Source: Pelomonas sp. V22
Lineage (GTDB): Bacteria; Pseudomonadota; Gammaproteobacteria; Burkholderiales; Burkholderiaceae_C
Reading direction: 5' to 3'
DNA: 64,000 bases
Assembly: GCF_030014915.1 (NCBI RefSeq)
Contig: NZ_JAGIXS010000005.1
Location: 1-64,000, forward strand
Part shown: positions 33,991 to 43,025 of the stretch, in pieces
How the letters are laid out: each line of letters opens with the position of its first letter
Position numbering within the stretch: the first letter of the stretch is position 1
Translations under genes and position numbers: made by a program
Notes under the pieces: generated by a model
The model's database searches: none
Seen by the model: only the letters and a program-made list of their open reading frames with translations
Told to the model about the DNA's origin: nothing

Positions 33991-35427
33991 TCAGTGCAAG
34001 GGAAGGGCGAACACCACCCGCAGCCCGGGCTCGGCCGGCTCGAAGCGCAGGCTGCCGCCGTGCAGCAGGGCGACCTGGCGCACGATGGCAAGTCCCAGGC
34101 CCGAGCCCTTGCGCAGGCTGCCGGGCCGCGCGGTGGAGAAGAAGCGCTGGCCCAGTTGCGGCCAGGCCGCTGCCGGCACGCCGGGGCCCTGGTCGCGCAG
34201 CTCGAAGCGGGCTTCGCCCTCCACGGCAGCCAGGCTCAACTCCAGCGCCGAGCCGGGCGGCGCGAAGTCCAGCGCATTGCACAGCAGGTTGCTGAAGGCC
34301 AGAGCCAGCAGCTCGGGGTCGGCCTTCAAGGCCAGCGGCTCGCGCTTCAGCCAGTGCAGCTGCAGATGCTGCTGGTCGAAGCGGTCCTGCAGGCCCGCGA
34401 TCACCTGGTCGACCAAGGCATCGAGCTGCAGTGGCTTCGCATGCGTCGGGCCCTGCTGCATCTCCAGCTTGGACAGTTCCAGCATGCGCCCGACCAGCTC
34501 ATCGAGCCGCTCGCTCTGCGCCACCACCTGGGCGGCGAAGCGTTGGCGGTCGGCGGCGGGCAGCTCGTCCTGCAGCAGCTCGCCGGCACCGCGCAGTGCG
34601 GCCAGCGGGCTCTTCAGCTCATGGGTCAGGGCGCGCACCGTCTGCTCGATGTGCTCGCGGCCTTCGAGGCGGCCGCGCATCGCGTCCATGGCCTGGGCCA
34701 GGTCGCCGAGCTCGCCCGGCACGCGCGGCACGGCCAGGCGCTCGCCGGCCTGCACCTGCTGGGCGTAGTTGCGCAGCCGGCGCACGTTCATTACCAGCCA
34801 GCCGGTCACGGCCACGCCGATGGCGGTGGAGAACAGCAGCAGCGACAAGCCGGCGATCAGGATGCGGCGCTCGGCCCGGTTGACGAAGCTCTGCACCGTG
34901 GCCAGCGGCTTGGCCACGCTGATCACGCCCAGCAGGCGCCGCGTGCCGGGCTCGCGCACCGGCGCTGCCACGTACATCACATTGCTGCGCTGGTCCCTCG
35001 CCACGTCGAGGCTGGTGCGGGCGCCGTATTCGCCGCGCAGGGCCAGGGCCACGTCGCGCCACTGCGAATAGTCCTCGCCCACGGCGGCCGTGGGGCCGCT
35101 GTCGAGCAAGACCTGACCCTCGGCATCGGTCACGTAGATGCGCAGGTCCAGGCTCTTCTTGTGCAGGCCCCAGATCCGCGCATCCACCGGGCGCTTGGCA
35201 TAGTCGTGCAGCTGGCGCGCGAGTCGGCCGTTGGCCAGCGCCTCGGGGCCGGCCGCCAGGTCCTCGGCGGCGATCTCGGCGAGCAGGTTGGCCGTGTCGA
35301 CCATCATGTCTTCCATCACCTCGCGCACGCTGGGCTGCACCTCGGTCAGGAAGACGCGCAGGATGAAGAAGGCGGTCAGGCCCGCGATCAGGAAGAAGGC
35401 GAAGAAGAGGCGCAGGCCGAGGCGCAT
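33991..35427 (-). CDS. creC: Sensor histidine kinase CreC
   Basis: A 478-residue membrane kinase: N-terminal span (LFFAFFLIAGLTAFFIL), a periplasmic sensor region to ~170, a second span (ILIAGLSLLLFSTAIGVAVTGWLV), HAMP, the dimerisation helix with phospho-acceptor His in RALTHELKSPLAALR (~268), and the ATPase domain with N box FSNLLCNALDFAPPGS, G1 box RDQGPGVPAAAW and G2 box KGSGLGLAIVRQ. The domain order, length and the flanking creB and creD identify CreC. An 87-bp gap containing a palindromic repeat separates it from creB upstream. Confidence 0.93.
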   Translation of the reverse strand: MRLGLRLFFAFFLIAGLTAFFILRVFLTEVQPSVREVMEDMMVDTANLLAEIAAEDLAAGPEALANGRLARQLHDYAKRPVDARIWGLHKKSLDLRIYVTDAEGQVLLDSGPTAAVGEDYSQWRDVALALRGEYGARTSLDVARDQRSNVMYVAAPVREPGTRRLLGVISVAKPLATVQSFVNRAERRILIAGLSLLLFSTAIGVAVTGWLVMNVRRLRNYAQQVQAGERLAVPRVPGELGDLAQAMDAMRGRLEGREHIEQTVRALTHELKSPLAALRGAGELLQDELPAADRQRFAAQVVAQSERLDELVGRMLELSKLEMQQGPTHAKPLQLDALVDQVIAGLQDRFDQQHLQLHWLKREPLALKADPELLALAFSNLLCNALDFAPPGSALELSLAAVEGEARFELRDQGPGVPAAAWPQLGQRFFSTARPGSLRKGSGLGLAIVRQVALLHGGSLRFEPAEPGLRVVFALPLH

Positions 35428-35491
35428 GTCAGTACCCGCCCGGCCGCCCGAAGGGGGCTGAGCGCCCCCTCGGGGGGCAGCTCACGCAGTG
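35428..35491 (-). repeat. Dispersed palindromic repeat, copy 2 (inside the cre locus)
   Basis: The inverse of the element at 28614-28678. Read on the minus strand it shares GTGAGC, CCCCCCGAGGGGGCGC and CGGGCGGCCGGGCGG with copy 1, with small indels. It fills most of the 87-bp creB-creC gap, starting right next to the creC start codon, whereas in E. coli the two genes are nearly contiguous. Confidence 0.75.
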
Positions 35492-35514
35492 GGCGTGGGG
35501 GCCGTTCATCCCAA

Positions 35515-36180
35515 TCAGCCCAGTTCAAAGGAATAGCCCAGGCCCCGGTGCGTGCGTATCGGGTCCAGCTCGGGCGCCACCTCGCGCAGCTTGGCGCGCA
35601 GGGTCTTGATGTGGGTGTCGACGGTGCGGTCGCCGCTCTCGGCTTCCTGCCCCCAGACGGCGTCGAGCAAGGCCTCGCGGCTGTGGATGCGGCCGGGCGC
35701 GGCCAGCAGTTTCTTCAGGAGGCCCAGCTCGCGCCGGGTCAGGCTCAAGACCTGACCCCGGTAGCGGACCGCCAGGCCGTCGATCTGGAATCCGGTAGGC
35801 GCGGCGGCCACCGGCGCCTGAGCACGGCGCAGCAGGGCGCGCACCCGCGCCACCAGCTCACGCGGGCTGAAGGGCTTGGCCAGGTAGTCGTCGGCACCCA
35901 GCTCCAGGCCCAGCACGCGGTCCCATTCCTCGGCCCGGGCGCTGACGATCATCAGGGGCAGCCGGCTGCCGGCGGTGCGCAGCTCGCGGCACAGGTCCAG
36001 GCCGTTGCCATCGGGCAGGCCCAGGTCAAAGACGGCCAGGTCGGGCGGCGCGTTCTGAAGGCGCTGGCGAGCTTCGGTCAGCCAGCTGACATGCTCGACC
36101 TCCAGGCCCTCGCGGCGCAGCGCGAACAGCATGGTGTCGGCAATCGCCGGATCGTCCTCCAGCAAGAGAACGCGTGGCAC
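35515..36180 (-). CDS. creB: Response regulator CreB (OmpR-type)
   Basis: A 221-residue regulator. The receiver domain has the acidic pocket LLEDD (E8/D9/D10), the phospho-acceptor D52 in LAVFDLGLPDG, and the conserved Lys in GADDYLAKPFSPREL. The C-terminal winged helix carries LSLTRRELGLLKKLL, TVDTHIKTLRAKLR and the terminal RTHRGLGYSFEL. Pairing with the downstream creC and creD supports the CreB name. It starts 3 bp after marC ends, so marC-creB-creC-creD are on one strand and probably share a transcript, with the repeat lying between creB and creC. Confidence 0.92.
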   Translation of the reverse strand: MPRVLLLEDDPAIADTMLFALRREGLEVEHVSWLTEARQRLQNAPPDLAVFDLGLPDGNGLDLCRELRTAGSRLPLMIVSARAEEWDRVLGLELGADDYLAKPFSPRELVARVRALLRRAQAPVAAAPTGFQIDGLAVRYRGQVLSLTRRELGLLKKLLAAPGRIHSREALLDAVWGQEAESGDRTVDTHIKTLRAKLREVAPELDPIRTHRGLGYSFELG

Positions 36181-36183
36181 GGC

Positions 36184-36822
36184 TCAGTGGCCCGCTGCCG
36201 AGCTCAGGATGGGGAACAGCTTCTGCAGGCCGTCGGCCAGCAGCTCCACGGCCAGGGCCGCGAGGATCAGGCCCATCAATCGGGTCATGATGTTGATGCC
36301 GGTCTGCCCCAGCACCTTGGCGATGCGGCCCGAGGCCGAGAACACGACGAAGGTGACCAGGCCCACGACCACGCCATAGCCCACCAGCACGCCAAGCTGC
36401 CACCACTGCTGGGTCTGCTTGGAATAGATCACCATGGTCGAGATCGTGGCTGGCCCGGTCAGCAGCGGGATGGTCAGCGGCACGACGGCGATGCTGGCGC
36501 CGGCATCGACCTTGTGGGCGCCCTCGCTCACGTCTTCCTTGCGGCCTTCGGCCGGCTGGGCGTTCAGCATCTGCAGCGAGCTGATCAGGAGCAGGGTGCC
36601 GCCACCGACCTGGAAGCTGGCCAGCGAGATGCCGAAGAACTCGATGATCTTCATGCCGAACAGCGCGCTCAGGGCGATCACCACGAAGGCGGTGAAGGAG
36701 CTGACCACGATGGTGCGGCGGCGCTGCTCGCGCGTGAAGCTCTGCGTGAAGTGGATGAAGAAGGGCACCACCCCCACGGGGTTGACGATGACCAGCAGGG
36801 CGACGAGGGGCTTGAAATCCAT
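36184..36822 (-). CDS. MarC/YhgN-family membrane protein
   Basis: A 212-residue inner-membrane protein with six hydrophobic spans (FKPLVALLVIVNPVGVVPFF is the first and carries the family NPVG motif; the fourth contains VVPLTIPLLTGPATISTM). The MarC/UPF0056 family was once proposed to be drug exporters, but no transport activity is proven. It is 3 bp upstream of creB and follows the BtuF-like gene by 42 bp, all on the minus strand; linkage to a two-component system is unusual for a marC gene and may only reflect shared transcription. Confidence 0.9.
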   Translation of the reverse strand: MDFKPLVALLVIVNPVGVVPFFIHFTQSFTREQRRRTIVVSSFTAFVVIALSALFGMKIIEFFGISLASFQVGGGTLLLISSLQMLNAQPAEGRKEDVSEGAHKVDAGASIAVVPLTIPLLTGPATISTMVIYSKQTQQWWQLGVLVGYGVVVGLVTFVVFSASGRIAKVLGQTGINIMTRLMGLILAALAVELLADGLQKLFPILSSAAGH

Positions 36823-36864
36823 GGGGCGATTGTCAGCGCAGCGCCGGCCTGCCGGGCAAGGGTT

Positions 36865-37662
36865 CTATCCCTGAGAGGCGAGCGTTCGCAGATAGGCCAG
36901 GCCCTCGGCGGCGCGCGGGCCGTACCAGCTCACGAGCTCGCCATCGATCAGGCGCACGCGTGCGTTCGGGCACAGGGCCTGGGCTTCCGCGAGGTGCGAG
37001 GCGTCGAAGCGATAGGGCTCGGAACTGAGCAGCAGCTCCTCGACCTCGGCCAGCCACGGCTCCTCGCCCGTCAGCGCCGGATAGCGGGCCGCGCCATGCT
37101 CGCCGCCCTCGACCGCCGGCCAGGTCTGCCAGCCGACCTCGCTCAGCATGCGGGCGATGTAGGTGTCGCGGGCCACCGTCATCCAGGGCTGGCGCCAGAT
37201 CAGGTAGAGCACGCGGCGCGTCGGCCAGGCCCGGGCGGCGCAGGCGGCCAGCTCGCGTTGCAAGCCCTCGCGCAGCGCGGCGGCCCGCTCGCCGACGCCG
37301 GGCAGATGGCCGAACAGCGCCTCCAACTGGTCCAGCAGGGCCAGGTTGTCCTCTGGCGCATTCGGATGCGTGACGACGATCTCGGGCACGACTTCGAATT
37401 CGCGCAGGGCGTTGACCGTCTCGAGCCGGTTTTCGTCCACATTGACCAGCACATGGGTTGGCGCCAGCCGCTGTAGCTTGGCCAGGTTCACGTCCTTCGT
37501 GCCCCCAGTCTTGGGGATGCCGGCCACCGCGTCCGCCGGGTGGATGCAAAAGCCGGTGCGCGCCACGAGCCAGGGCGCGAGGCCCAGGGCCACGGCCAGC
37601 TCGGTCAGCGAGGGCACCAGGCTGGCGATGCGGGGCTGCAAGGGTGGCGGGGGCGGATTCAT
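36865..37662 (-). CDS. BtuF-like helical-backbone metal receptor (cobalamin-binding protein family)
   Basis: A 265-residue protein with the two-lobed helical-backbone fold of vitamin B12/siderophore binding proteins: IASLVPSLTELAVALGL at the start, THVLVNVDENR, the central helix, then LLLSSEPYRFDASHL. It has no signal peptide, only a proline-rich start (MNPPPPPLQP), so it may be a cytoplasmic relative rather than a transporter component; no BtuCD genes are adjacent. It has a CXXXP-like first half with FCIHPADAVAGIPKTGGTK. Ligand uncertain. Confidence 0.8.
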   Translation of the reverse strand: MNPPPPPLQPRIASLVPSLTELAVALGLAPWLVARTGFCIHPADAVAGIPKTGGTKDVNLAKLQRLAPTHVLVNVDENRLETVNALREFEVVPEIVVTHPNAPEDNLALLDQLEALFGHLPGVGERAAALREGLQRELAACAARAWPTRRVLYLIWRQPWMTVARDTYIARMLSEVGWQTWPAVEGGEHGAARYPALTGEEPWLAEVEELLLSSEPYRFDASHLAEAQALCPNARVRLIDGELVSWYGPRAAEGLAYLRTLASQG

Positions 37663-37878
37663 GGGCTGCGCATCTTAGCCAGCAGGACGAGCGGGGCGGG
37701 GTTCGCCCGGCCGGGTTAACGCTAGGCACGAAAAACAACAGTTGCCCTGGGCGCTGTGTGGATCGCTGGACCCCTCACCCATAATCGGCTACCTGTGTCT
37801 GGACGCCGCACCTTCGCTTGAATGGTTCACGTGGGTTGAAAGTCCGCATGGTTTTTTTGGTATTGAAAGGGCTTCCCC

Positions 37879-38364
<486 letters not shown>

Positions 38365-38398
38365 TACAGGCCGATCAGCCCGCAAGGGTTGATGCACA

Positions 38399-38430
38399 GA
38401 CAAAAGGCGCTCCTCGGAGCGCCTTTGTCG
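38399..38430. terminator. Bidirectional intrinsic terminator after RRM gene
   Basis: AAAGGCGCTC (38403-38412), loop CTCG, GAGCGCCTTT (38417-38426) form a perfect 10-bp stem flanked by A and T runs, so it can end both the RRM transcript on the plus strand and the DUF5916-type gene on the minus strand, which ends at 38445. Confidence 0.88.
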
Positions 38431-38444
38431 TTTCTGGGCGCGGC

Positions 38445-40717
38445 TCAGTCAGACCAGGCCCAGACCAGCTTGGCGAAGACCTGGCGTTGCAAGGGCTGCC
38501 GAGCCGATTCGCGGGCCAGGCTGGCACCCAGGCTCAGGATGCGGCCATGGCCGATGCGGCGCTGCAGCACCAGCGAGTCGCTGCGGCTCTTCTCGTCGGA
38601 GGCGGTGAGCAGCGCTTCGGCCTGGCGCGTTGTCTGGTGGCGCTGGCTGATCAGGCGCAGCGAGTCGCGCGCATCGAATTGCAGCACGGCGAGCAACTGG
38701 CCACCCCGCTCGTTCAAGGCCCGCTGGCCCGCCGGGTTGTCCACCCAGGCCTGGCCCAGCTGCTGTTCCAGCTCCAGCCACCAGGCGCCTGGCAGGGCGA
38801 AGCGGAACTTGGCCTGCAGCATCAGGCTCATGCCATTGCCGAGGCGCTCGGCCTCGACGTCGAGCCGCCGGCCCCATTCCAGCTCGGCCTCGAGCAGATT
38901 GAGCCAGGGCGCCGGGTTGGATTCGAAGCCCAGGTTCAGGGTGCGCGGCGCATGCAGCGGTCCACCGGGTCGGGCGCGCTGTGAACCGAGGGCGAGGTGG
39001 CCCCAGACGCCGGTGTTGCGCGCGGTGGAGAACCAGAAGCCCGGCTCCAGCTTGCGCTCGACCAGCTCGCCGCCGCGCTGCAGCGGGCCGTCGGCCAGCG
39101 TCGTGGTCTGCTCCAGCTTCAGCTGGGGCTCGGCCTCGAAGATGGGCAGGCCTGCCAGTTCGCCGCTGCCAAGGCGCCGCGCCAGGTCCAGCGAAACGCG
39201 GCGGATGCCGGCTTGCGGCACGAAGCCGTTGTCGTTGGCAAAACGCGGCGTGATCTCTTCCACGTGCAGCTGCTGGTTCCAGTCGGCATTGCGGTGCTGC
39301 CAGGACAGCCAGAGCTTGCGGCCTGTCTCGCGGCTGCCGCGCATCACCCGGGACTGATCCTCGTCGAAGGCCGTCGTGCTGGCCGATTGCAGCCAGTGGC
39401 CGCGCAGCAGGTCCGATTCGCCCGGCCGCCAGCTGAAGTCGCTGCCCAGCACGCGGTTGAAGGCGCCGCCGCCATAGTCGCGCTCCGAGGCGAGCAGGCC
39501 CCAGCTGGCCGCGCCGAGCTGCTGGCGGCCGCGCACGAACGTCGCCTGCGAATGGCCCGGCTGTGCGTACTCGGCCGTGGCATAGGCACCCGGGCGCAGC
39601 ACCTGGCCGCCGCCGGCATCGCGAAGGCTCAGGCCCACGGCCTCGGCCGAGGCGCCGCGCCAGGTGGCGCGCAGGCCCCAGTCGGGGTCGCTGAGGGTGC
39701 GCGAGTAGAAGGCCGCCAGGCCATGGGCGGCGCCCGAGCCGTCCGGCCGGGTCTGGCCGACCACGTCGGTGCTCTCCAGGAAGAACGGCCGCTTCTCCGG
39801 CTGGAACAGCGCGAAGCGGGTGTTGGCCGCCAGTTGCGGCGCATCGGACTCGACCTGGGAGAAGTCGGGGTTCAGCGTCGCATCGATCACCCAGTCGGCG
39901 CGCGGCCGCCACTTCAGCTCGGCACCGAGCGAGCTCTGGTTGCGGCCCTGCTCGCGGCGCCAAGTCAGCTCGGGCCGCAGGCTCAGGAAGCTGCGCTCGC
40001 GCACCTGCTCCACCAGGTCGTCCAGGCCAACGAGCGGTTGCAGCTCGGCGATGAAGTTCAGCGCGTCCTTGCTCAGCAGCGGCGCGCTGACGAGCAAATG
40101 GGCATGCTCGCGCGGGATGCTGCGCGTCACCATCACGCGCCAGGGCTGGCCTCGCGGTGCGGGAAGCGCAGGGCCGCCAGCGGCCAGCGCAACTCCACGC
40201 TGTAGCCGTCGGGCAGGCGCTGGACGGCGGCCTGCACGTCGAAGTCGGGGGAGAGGTCGTCGCTGTCGTCATCGGCCACGAACACGCCGTCCGAGATCGA
40301 GCCGGCCGCACCCACGCGCACGAACTGGGCCGATCGGCGCCGTCCCACCGGGTCGATGAAGACCGAGACGAAGTCCTGGTCCAGCCGGACCTCGTCGCGC
40401 CGGGTCAGGGGCGCGCGGATGCGCTCGGGCTCGGGGTCGTAGGCGCGGATCGCGAAGATCAGCGCATGCTCGTCCGCGATCACCTGCACCGTGGTGCGCC
40501 AGCGTGCCGCCTGCCGGTCTTCGGGCAGGAACTGCACGAACTGCTCGTAGACCGGCGCTTCACGCCATAGGGCTTCGTCCAGGCGGCCATCGATCTGCAG
40601 CGCGGCTTCGCCAGGCTGGCGCAGCGCGCGAATGGCGGAGCTGGGTACGGCATCGGTGGCAGCCCAGGCGCTGCCGCTCAACCCCAGTGCCAGGGCCGAG
40701 GAGAAAAACTTGTTCAT
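38445..40717 (-). pseudogene. DUF5916-type outer-membrane protein, split by a 1-nt frameshift
   Basis: The 5' part (from 40717) encodes a signal peptide (MNKFFSSALALGLSGSAWA) and a CBM9-like domain (DGRLDEALWREAPVYEQFVQF ... DGYSVELRWPLAALRFPHRE). It then runs into a stop at 40133. The next frame holds the continuation GQPWRVMVTRSIPREHAH and the full DUF5916-type beta-rich region to 38445 (PDFSQVESDAPQLAANTRF, FQPEKRPFFLES). Adding one base near 40155 would join CBM9 and DUF5916 into one ~755-residue protein, the normal layout of this family. I see either a recent inactivating deletion or a sequencing error. No start codon with a ribosome site exists for the second part. The family is an outer-membrane protein of unknown role. 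Confidence 0.75.
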
Positions 40718-40978
40718 GAGGAAGGAGAGGCCGGAGCGAGCCAGGCGCGCGATGCGGCACCTGGCCAGATTCATTGACGGCGCGACCTCGTGGGCGGCGC
40801 CGGGCTTGGAAGACTTGCGGGTCGCCGCAGCGACGGCCGTCTTCAGCAGGGATGCAGAACCTTGCTCATCTGGGCCTCCTCGCGCCGCTGTGCCGGGCGC
40901 TTGCTCGAAAGTGGCGCGGAGTGTAGCCAGCGCATCCCACCGTGCCAAAGGCCATGGTGGGTCCCGTGGCGGCCGTGC

Positions 40979-41764
40979 CTACTCGCCCTGACGGCGCTTC
41001 CGGGGCCGCCCAGCCAGAACCTTGTCGAACAGCCAGTTGGGCAGCAGGCGCATCAGCTTGGCGACTACGCCCATCTGCCAGGGGATGGTGCGGTAGCTGG
41101 TGCCGGCCTCGATGGCAGCAAAGGCGCGAGCCGCGAAGTCCTGCGGCTGCATCAGGAAGGGCATGCCGTAGCGGTTCTTGCTCGTCAGCGGCGTGGCGAT
41201 GTAGCCCGGCAGTATCGTCACCACCTGCACACCGTTCGGCCGGCATTCGCCGCGCAGGCTCTCGCAATAGCTGATCACGGCGGCCTTGCTGGAGCAGTAG
41301 CCCGCATGGCCCGGCAAGCCGCGGATGCCGGCCACGCTGGCAATGCCCACCAGGGTGCCCGAGCGGCGCGCGTTCATCGCGCCTATGAAGGGCTGGAAGG
41401 TGGCGGCGAGGCCGAGGTTGTTTGTCTCGTAGAGGGCGCGCATGACCTCGAGGTCTTCGAACTGCGCGCTGTCCATGCCTATGCTGATGCCGGCATTGGC
41501 GATCACCACCTCGGGCAGGCCCTGGTTGGCGATGCAGGTGCGGCCGGCGGCGGTGATCTCGGCGATGTCGCGCACGTCGGCGCCGTAGACGGCATAACGA
41601 TCAACTGACATGCCTTGCTCGCGGGCCCAGGCGTGCAGCTCGTTCGCGCGGCGCGCCACCAGGGCCAAGCGCCAGCCGGCGCGGTAGTAGTGCAGGGCCA
41701 GGGCCTGGCCGATGCCGCTGGAGGCGCCGGTGATGTAGACCAGCTTGTTCGTCGTTGTCGTCAT
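40979..41764 (-). CDS. Short-chain dehydrogenase/reductase (SDR)
   Basis: A 261-residue SDR with the Rossmann motif TGASSGIG (~14-21), the NNAG-equivalent IANAGIS, catalytic Ser in GIASVAGIRG and YCSSK (Tyr/Lys). The C-terminal tail is basic (GRPRKRRQGE) after hydrophobic segments (MPFLMQPQDFAARAFAAIEAG), suggesting peripheral membrane contact. Its ATG overlaps the stop of lptC (ATGA), which places it in the kdsD-kdsC-lptC operon, where lptA is usually expected. The substrate is unknown; an envelope lipid or sugar is possible from context only. Confidence 0.88.
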   Translation of the reverse strand: MTTTTNKLVYITGASSGIGQALALHYYRAGWRLALVARRANELHAWAREQGMSVDRYAVYGADVRDIAEITAAGRTCIANQGLPEVVIANAGISIGMDSAQFEDLEVMRALYETNNLGLAATFQPFIGAMNARRSGTLVGIASVAGIRGLPGHAGYCSSKAAVISYCESLRGECRPNGVQVVTILPGYIATPLTSKNRYGMPFLMQPQDFAARAFAAIEAGTSYRTIPWQMGVVAKLMRLLPNWLFDKVLAGRPRKRRQGE

Positions 41765-42447
41765 GGTCGCTTCGCGCGGGCGGCGGCCGGCGGCGCCAGG
41801 TGGGCCGTGCTCGGGCCCTTGAACGTGAGCCGGCCCTTGAGGTTGTCGTACTCGAAGTTCTGCAGCTGCAGCTGGGTGTTGCCGTAGTTCACGCGCACCG
41901 GCAGGTGCGAGCGCAGCTGCTCGGCCTGCAGGAAGGCATGGAGGAACTCGCCGCGGATCTCGAGGCTCGCACGCTGCTGGCCCGGCGCCAGGCGCTGCAG
42001 GTTCACGTCGCCCTGCAGCTGCATCTCGCTGCCATCGGCATTGCCGACGGCGCGCTTGGCCGTAGCGAGCAACACGCTGCCGTCCTGCGCGATGGAGCGC
42101 AGGTGGACGCCATCAATCTCCACCGTGTCGGTGTCCGGGTAGTGGCGCATCTCGCGGCCCTGGACCTCGACCCGCATCGCCCCCTTGGGATCGAAGCGCT
42201 GCAGCACCAGGCCCTGCATCGAGTAATCGGGCTCATGGCGCGGCGGCGCCTCGGCCACCTCTTCTTCGGGCTGCGGCGAGTTCTTGATCAGCCAGGAGGT
42301 GCCGGCCGCCAGGAAGACCAGCAGCAGCAGCGGCAGATAGGCCGACAGCACGGACTGCACCCGCCACACCCAGGGCTTGTTGCTGACCGGCCGGCGCGGG
42401 CCGGCAGCCGGTGCGAGGCGGGCGGGCGCCGGCGACGTTGTCGTCAA
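41761..42447 (-). CDS. lptC: LPS export protein LptC
   Basis: A 228-residue bitopic membrane protein: a short cytoplasmic, proline-rich N-terminus, one span (LSAYLPLLLLVFLAAGTSWLI), then the periplasmic beta-jellyroll with the LptC hallmarks YSMQGLVLQRFDPKGAMRVEVQGREMRHYPDTDTVEI and the terminal LRSHLPVRVNYGNTQLQLQNFEYDN. LptC bridges the LptBFG ABC transporter to LptA in LPS export. I set the start to the TTG at 42447, overlapping the kdsC stop (TTGA), because the frame offers no ATG nearer the span; the exact start is uncertain. It lies between kdsC and the SDR gene. Confidence 0.88.
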   Translation of the reverse strand: MTTTSPAPARLAPAAGPRRPVSNKPWVWRVQSVLSAYLPLLLLVFLAAGTSWLIKNSPQPEEEVAEAPPRHEPDYSMQGLVLQRFDPKGAMRVEVQGREMRHYPDTDTVEIDGVHLRSIAQDGSVLLATAKRAVGNADGSEMQLQGDVNLQRLAPGQQRASLEIRGEFLHAFLQAEQLRSHLPVRVNYGNTQLQLQNFEYDNLKGRLTFKGPSTAHLAPPAAARAKRP

Positions 42448-43025
42448 GCCGCGCCCCCGTCCAGCGTCTGCAGATGGCTGTTCAGCAGTTCGGCATAGCA
42501 GCCCTTGGCCATCAGGAGAAGGTCGCAGCACTCGCGGGCCGCGCCGTGGCCGCCAGCGGCCGCCGTCACATGATGGGCCACGGCCTTGACCTCGGCATGG
42601 GCCTGGCTCGGCGCGCAGGCAAAGCCGGCGCGCGTCATCAGGGGCAGGTCAGGCCAGTCGTCGCCCATGGCGGCTACCTCGTGCCATTGCAGGCCGAGTT
42701 GCTGCAAGAGCGGCTGGGCCACTGCCAGCTTGTCCTTGGCGCCGTAGACCGCATGCTTCAGGCCCAGGTCCGCCACGCGGCGGCGCACGGCCGGCGAGTC
42801 GCGGCCGGTGATGATGAGGGGCGTGATCCCGCCCTCGGCCAGCAGCTTGAGCCCATGGCCATCCAGCGTGGAGAAAGCCTTGAAGGCCTCGCCGGCTTCG
42901 CCGATGTAGATGCGGCCGTCGGTCAGCACGCCGTCCACGTCGAAGATCGCGGCCTTGAGGCCGAGGCCCGGGCCCTGGGCCTTGAGCTGCAGGTCGGGCG
43001 GGAAGCTCAGAGCAGGCTTCGACAT
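42444..43025 (-). CDS. kdsC: 3-deoxy-D-manno-octulosonate 8-phosphate phosphatase KdsC
   Basis: A 193-residue HAD-superfamily phosphatase. Motif I is IFDVDGVLTDG (nucleophile and acid Asp), motif II PLIITGRDSPAVRRR, motif III Lys in AKDK and motif IV MGDDWPDLPLM. The short C0-type layout is that of KdsC, which removes phosphate from Kdo8P. Its ATG overlaps the kdsD stop by one base and its stop overlaps the lptC start, so the three genes are tightly coupled. Confidence 0.95.
   Translation of the reverse strand: MSKPALSFPPDLQLKAQGPGLGLKAAIFDVDGVLTDGRIYIGEAGEAFKAFSTLDGHGLKLLAEGGITPLIITGRDSPAVRRRVADLGLKHAVYGAKDKLAVAQPLLQQLGLQWHEVAAMGDDWPDLPLMTRAGFACAPSQAHAEVKAVAHHVTAAAGGHGAARECCDLLLMAKGCYAELLNSHLQTLDGGAA

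Noticed and set aside
40932-40962. Hairpin CCCACCGTG ... CATGGTGGG as terminator of the SDR gene
   Set aside because: The stem has a mismatch and no T-tract follows on the minus strand, so I do not list it as a terminator.
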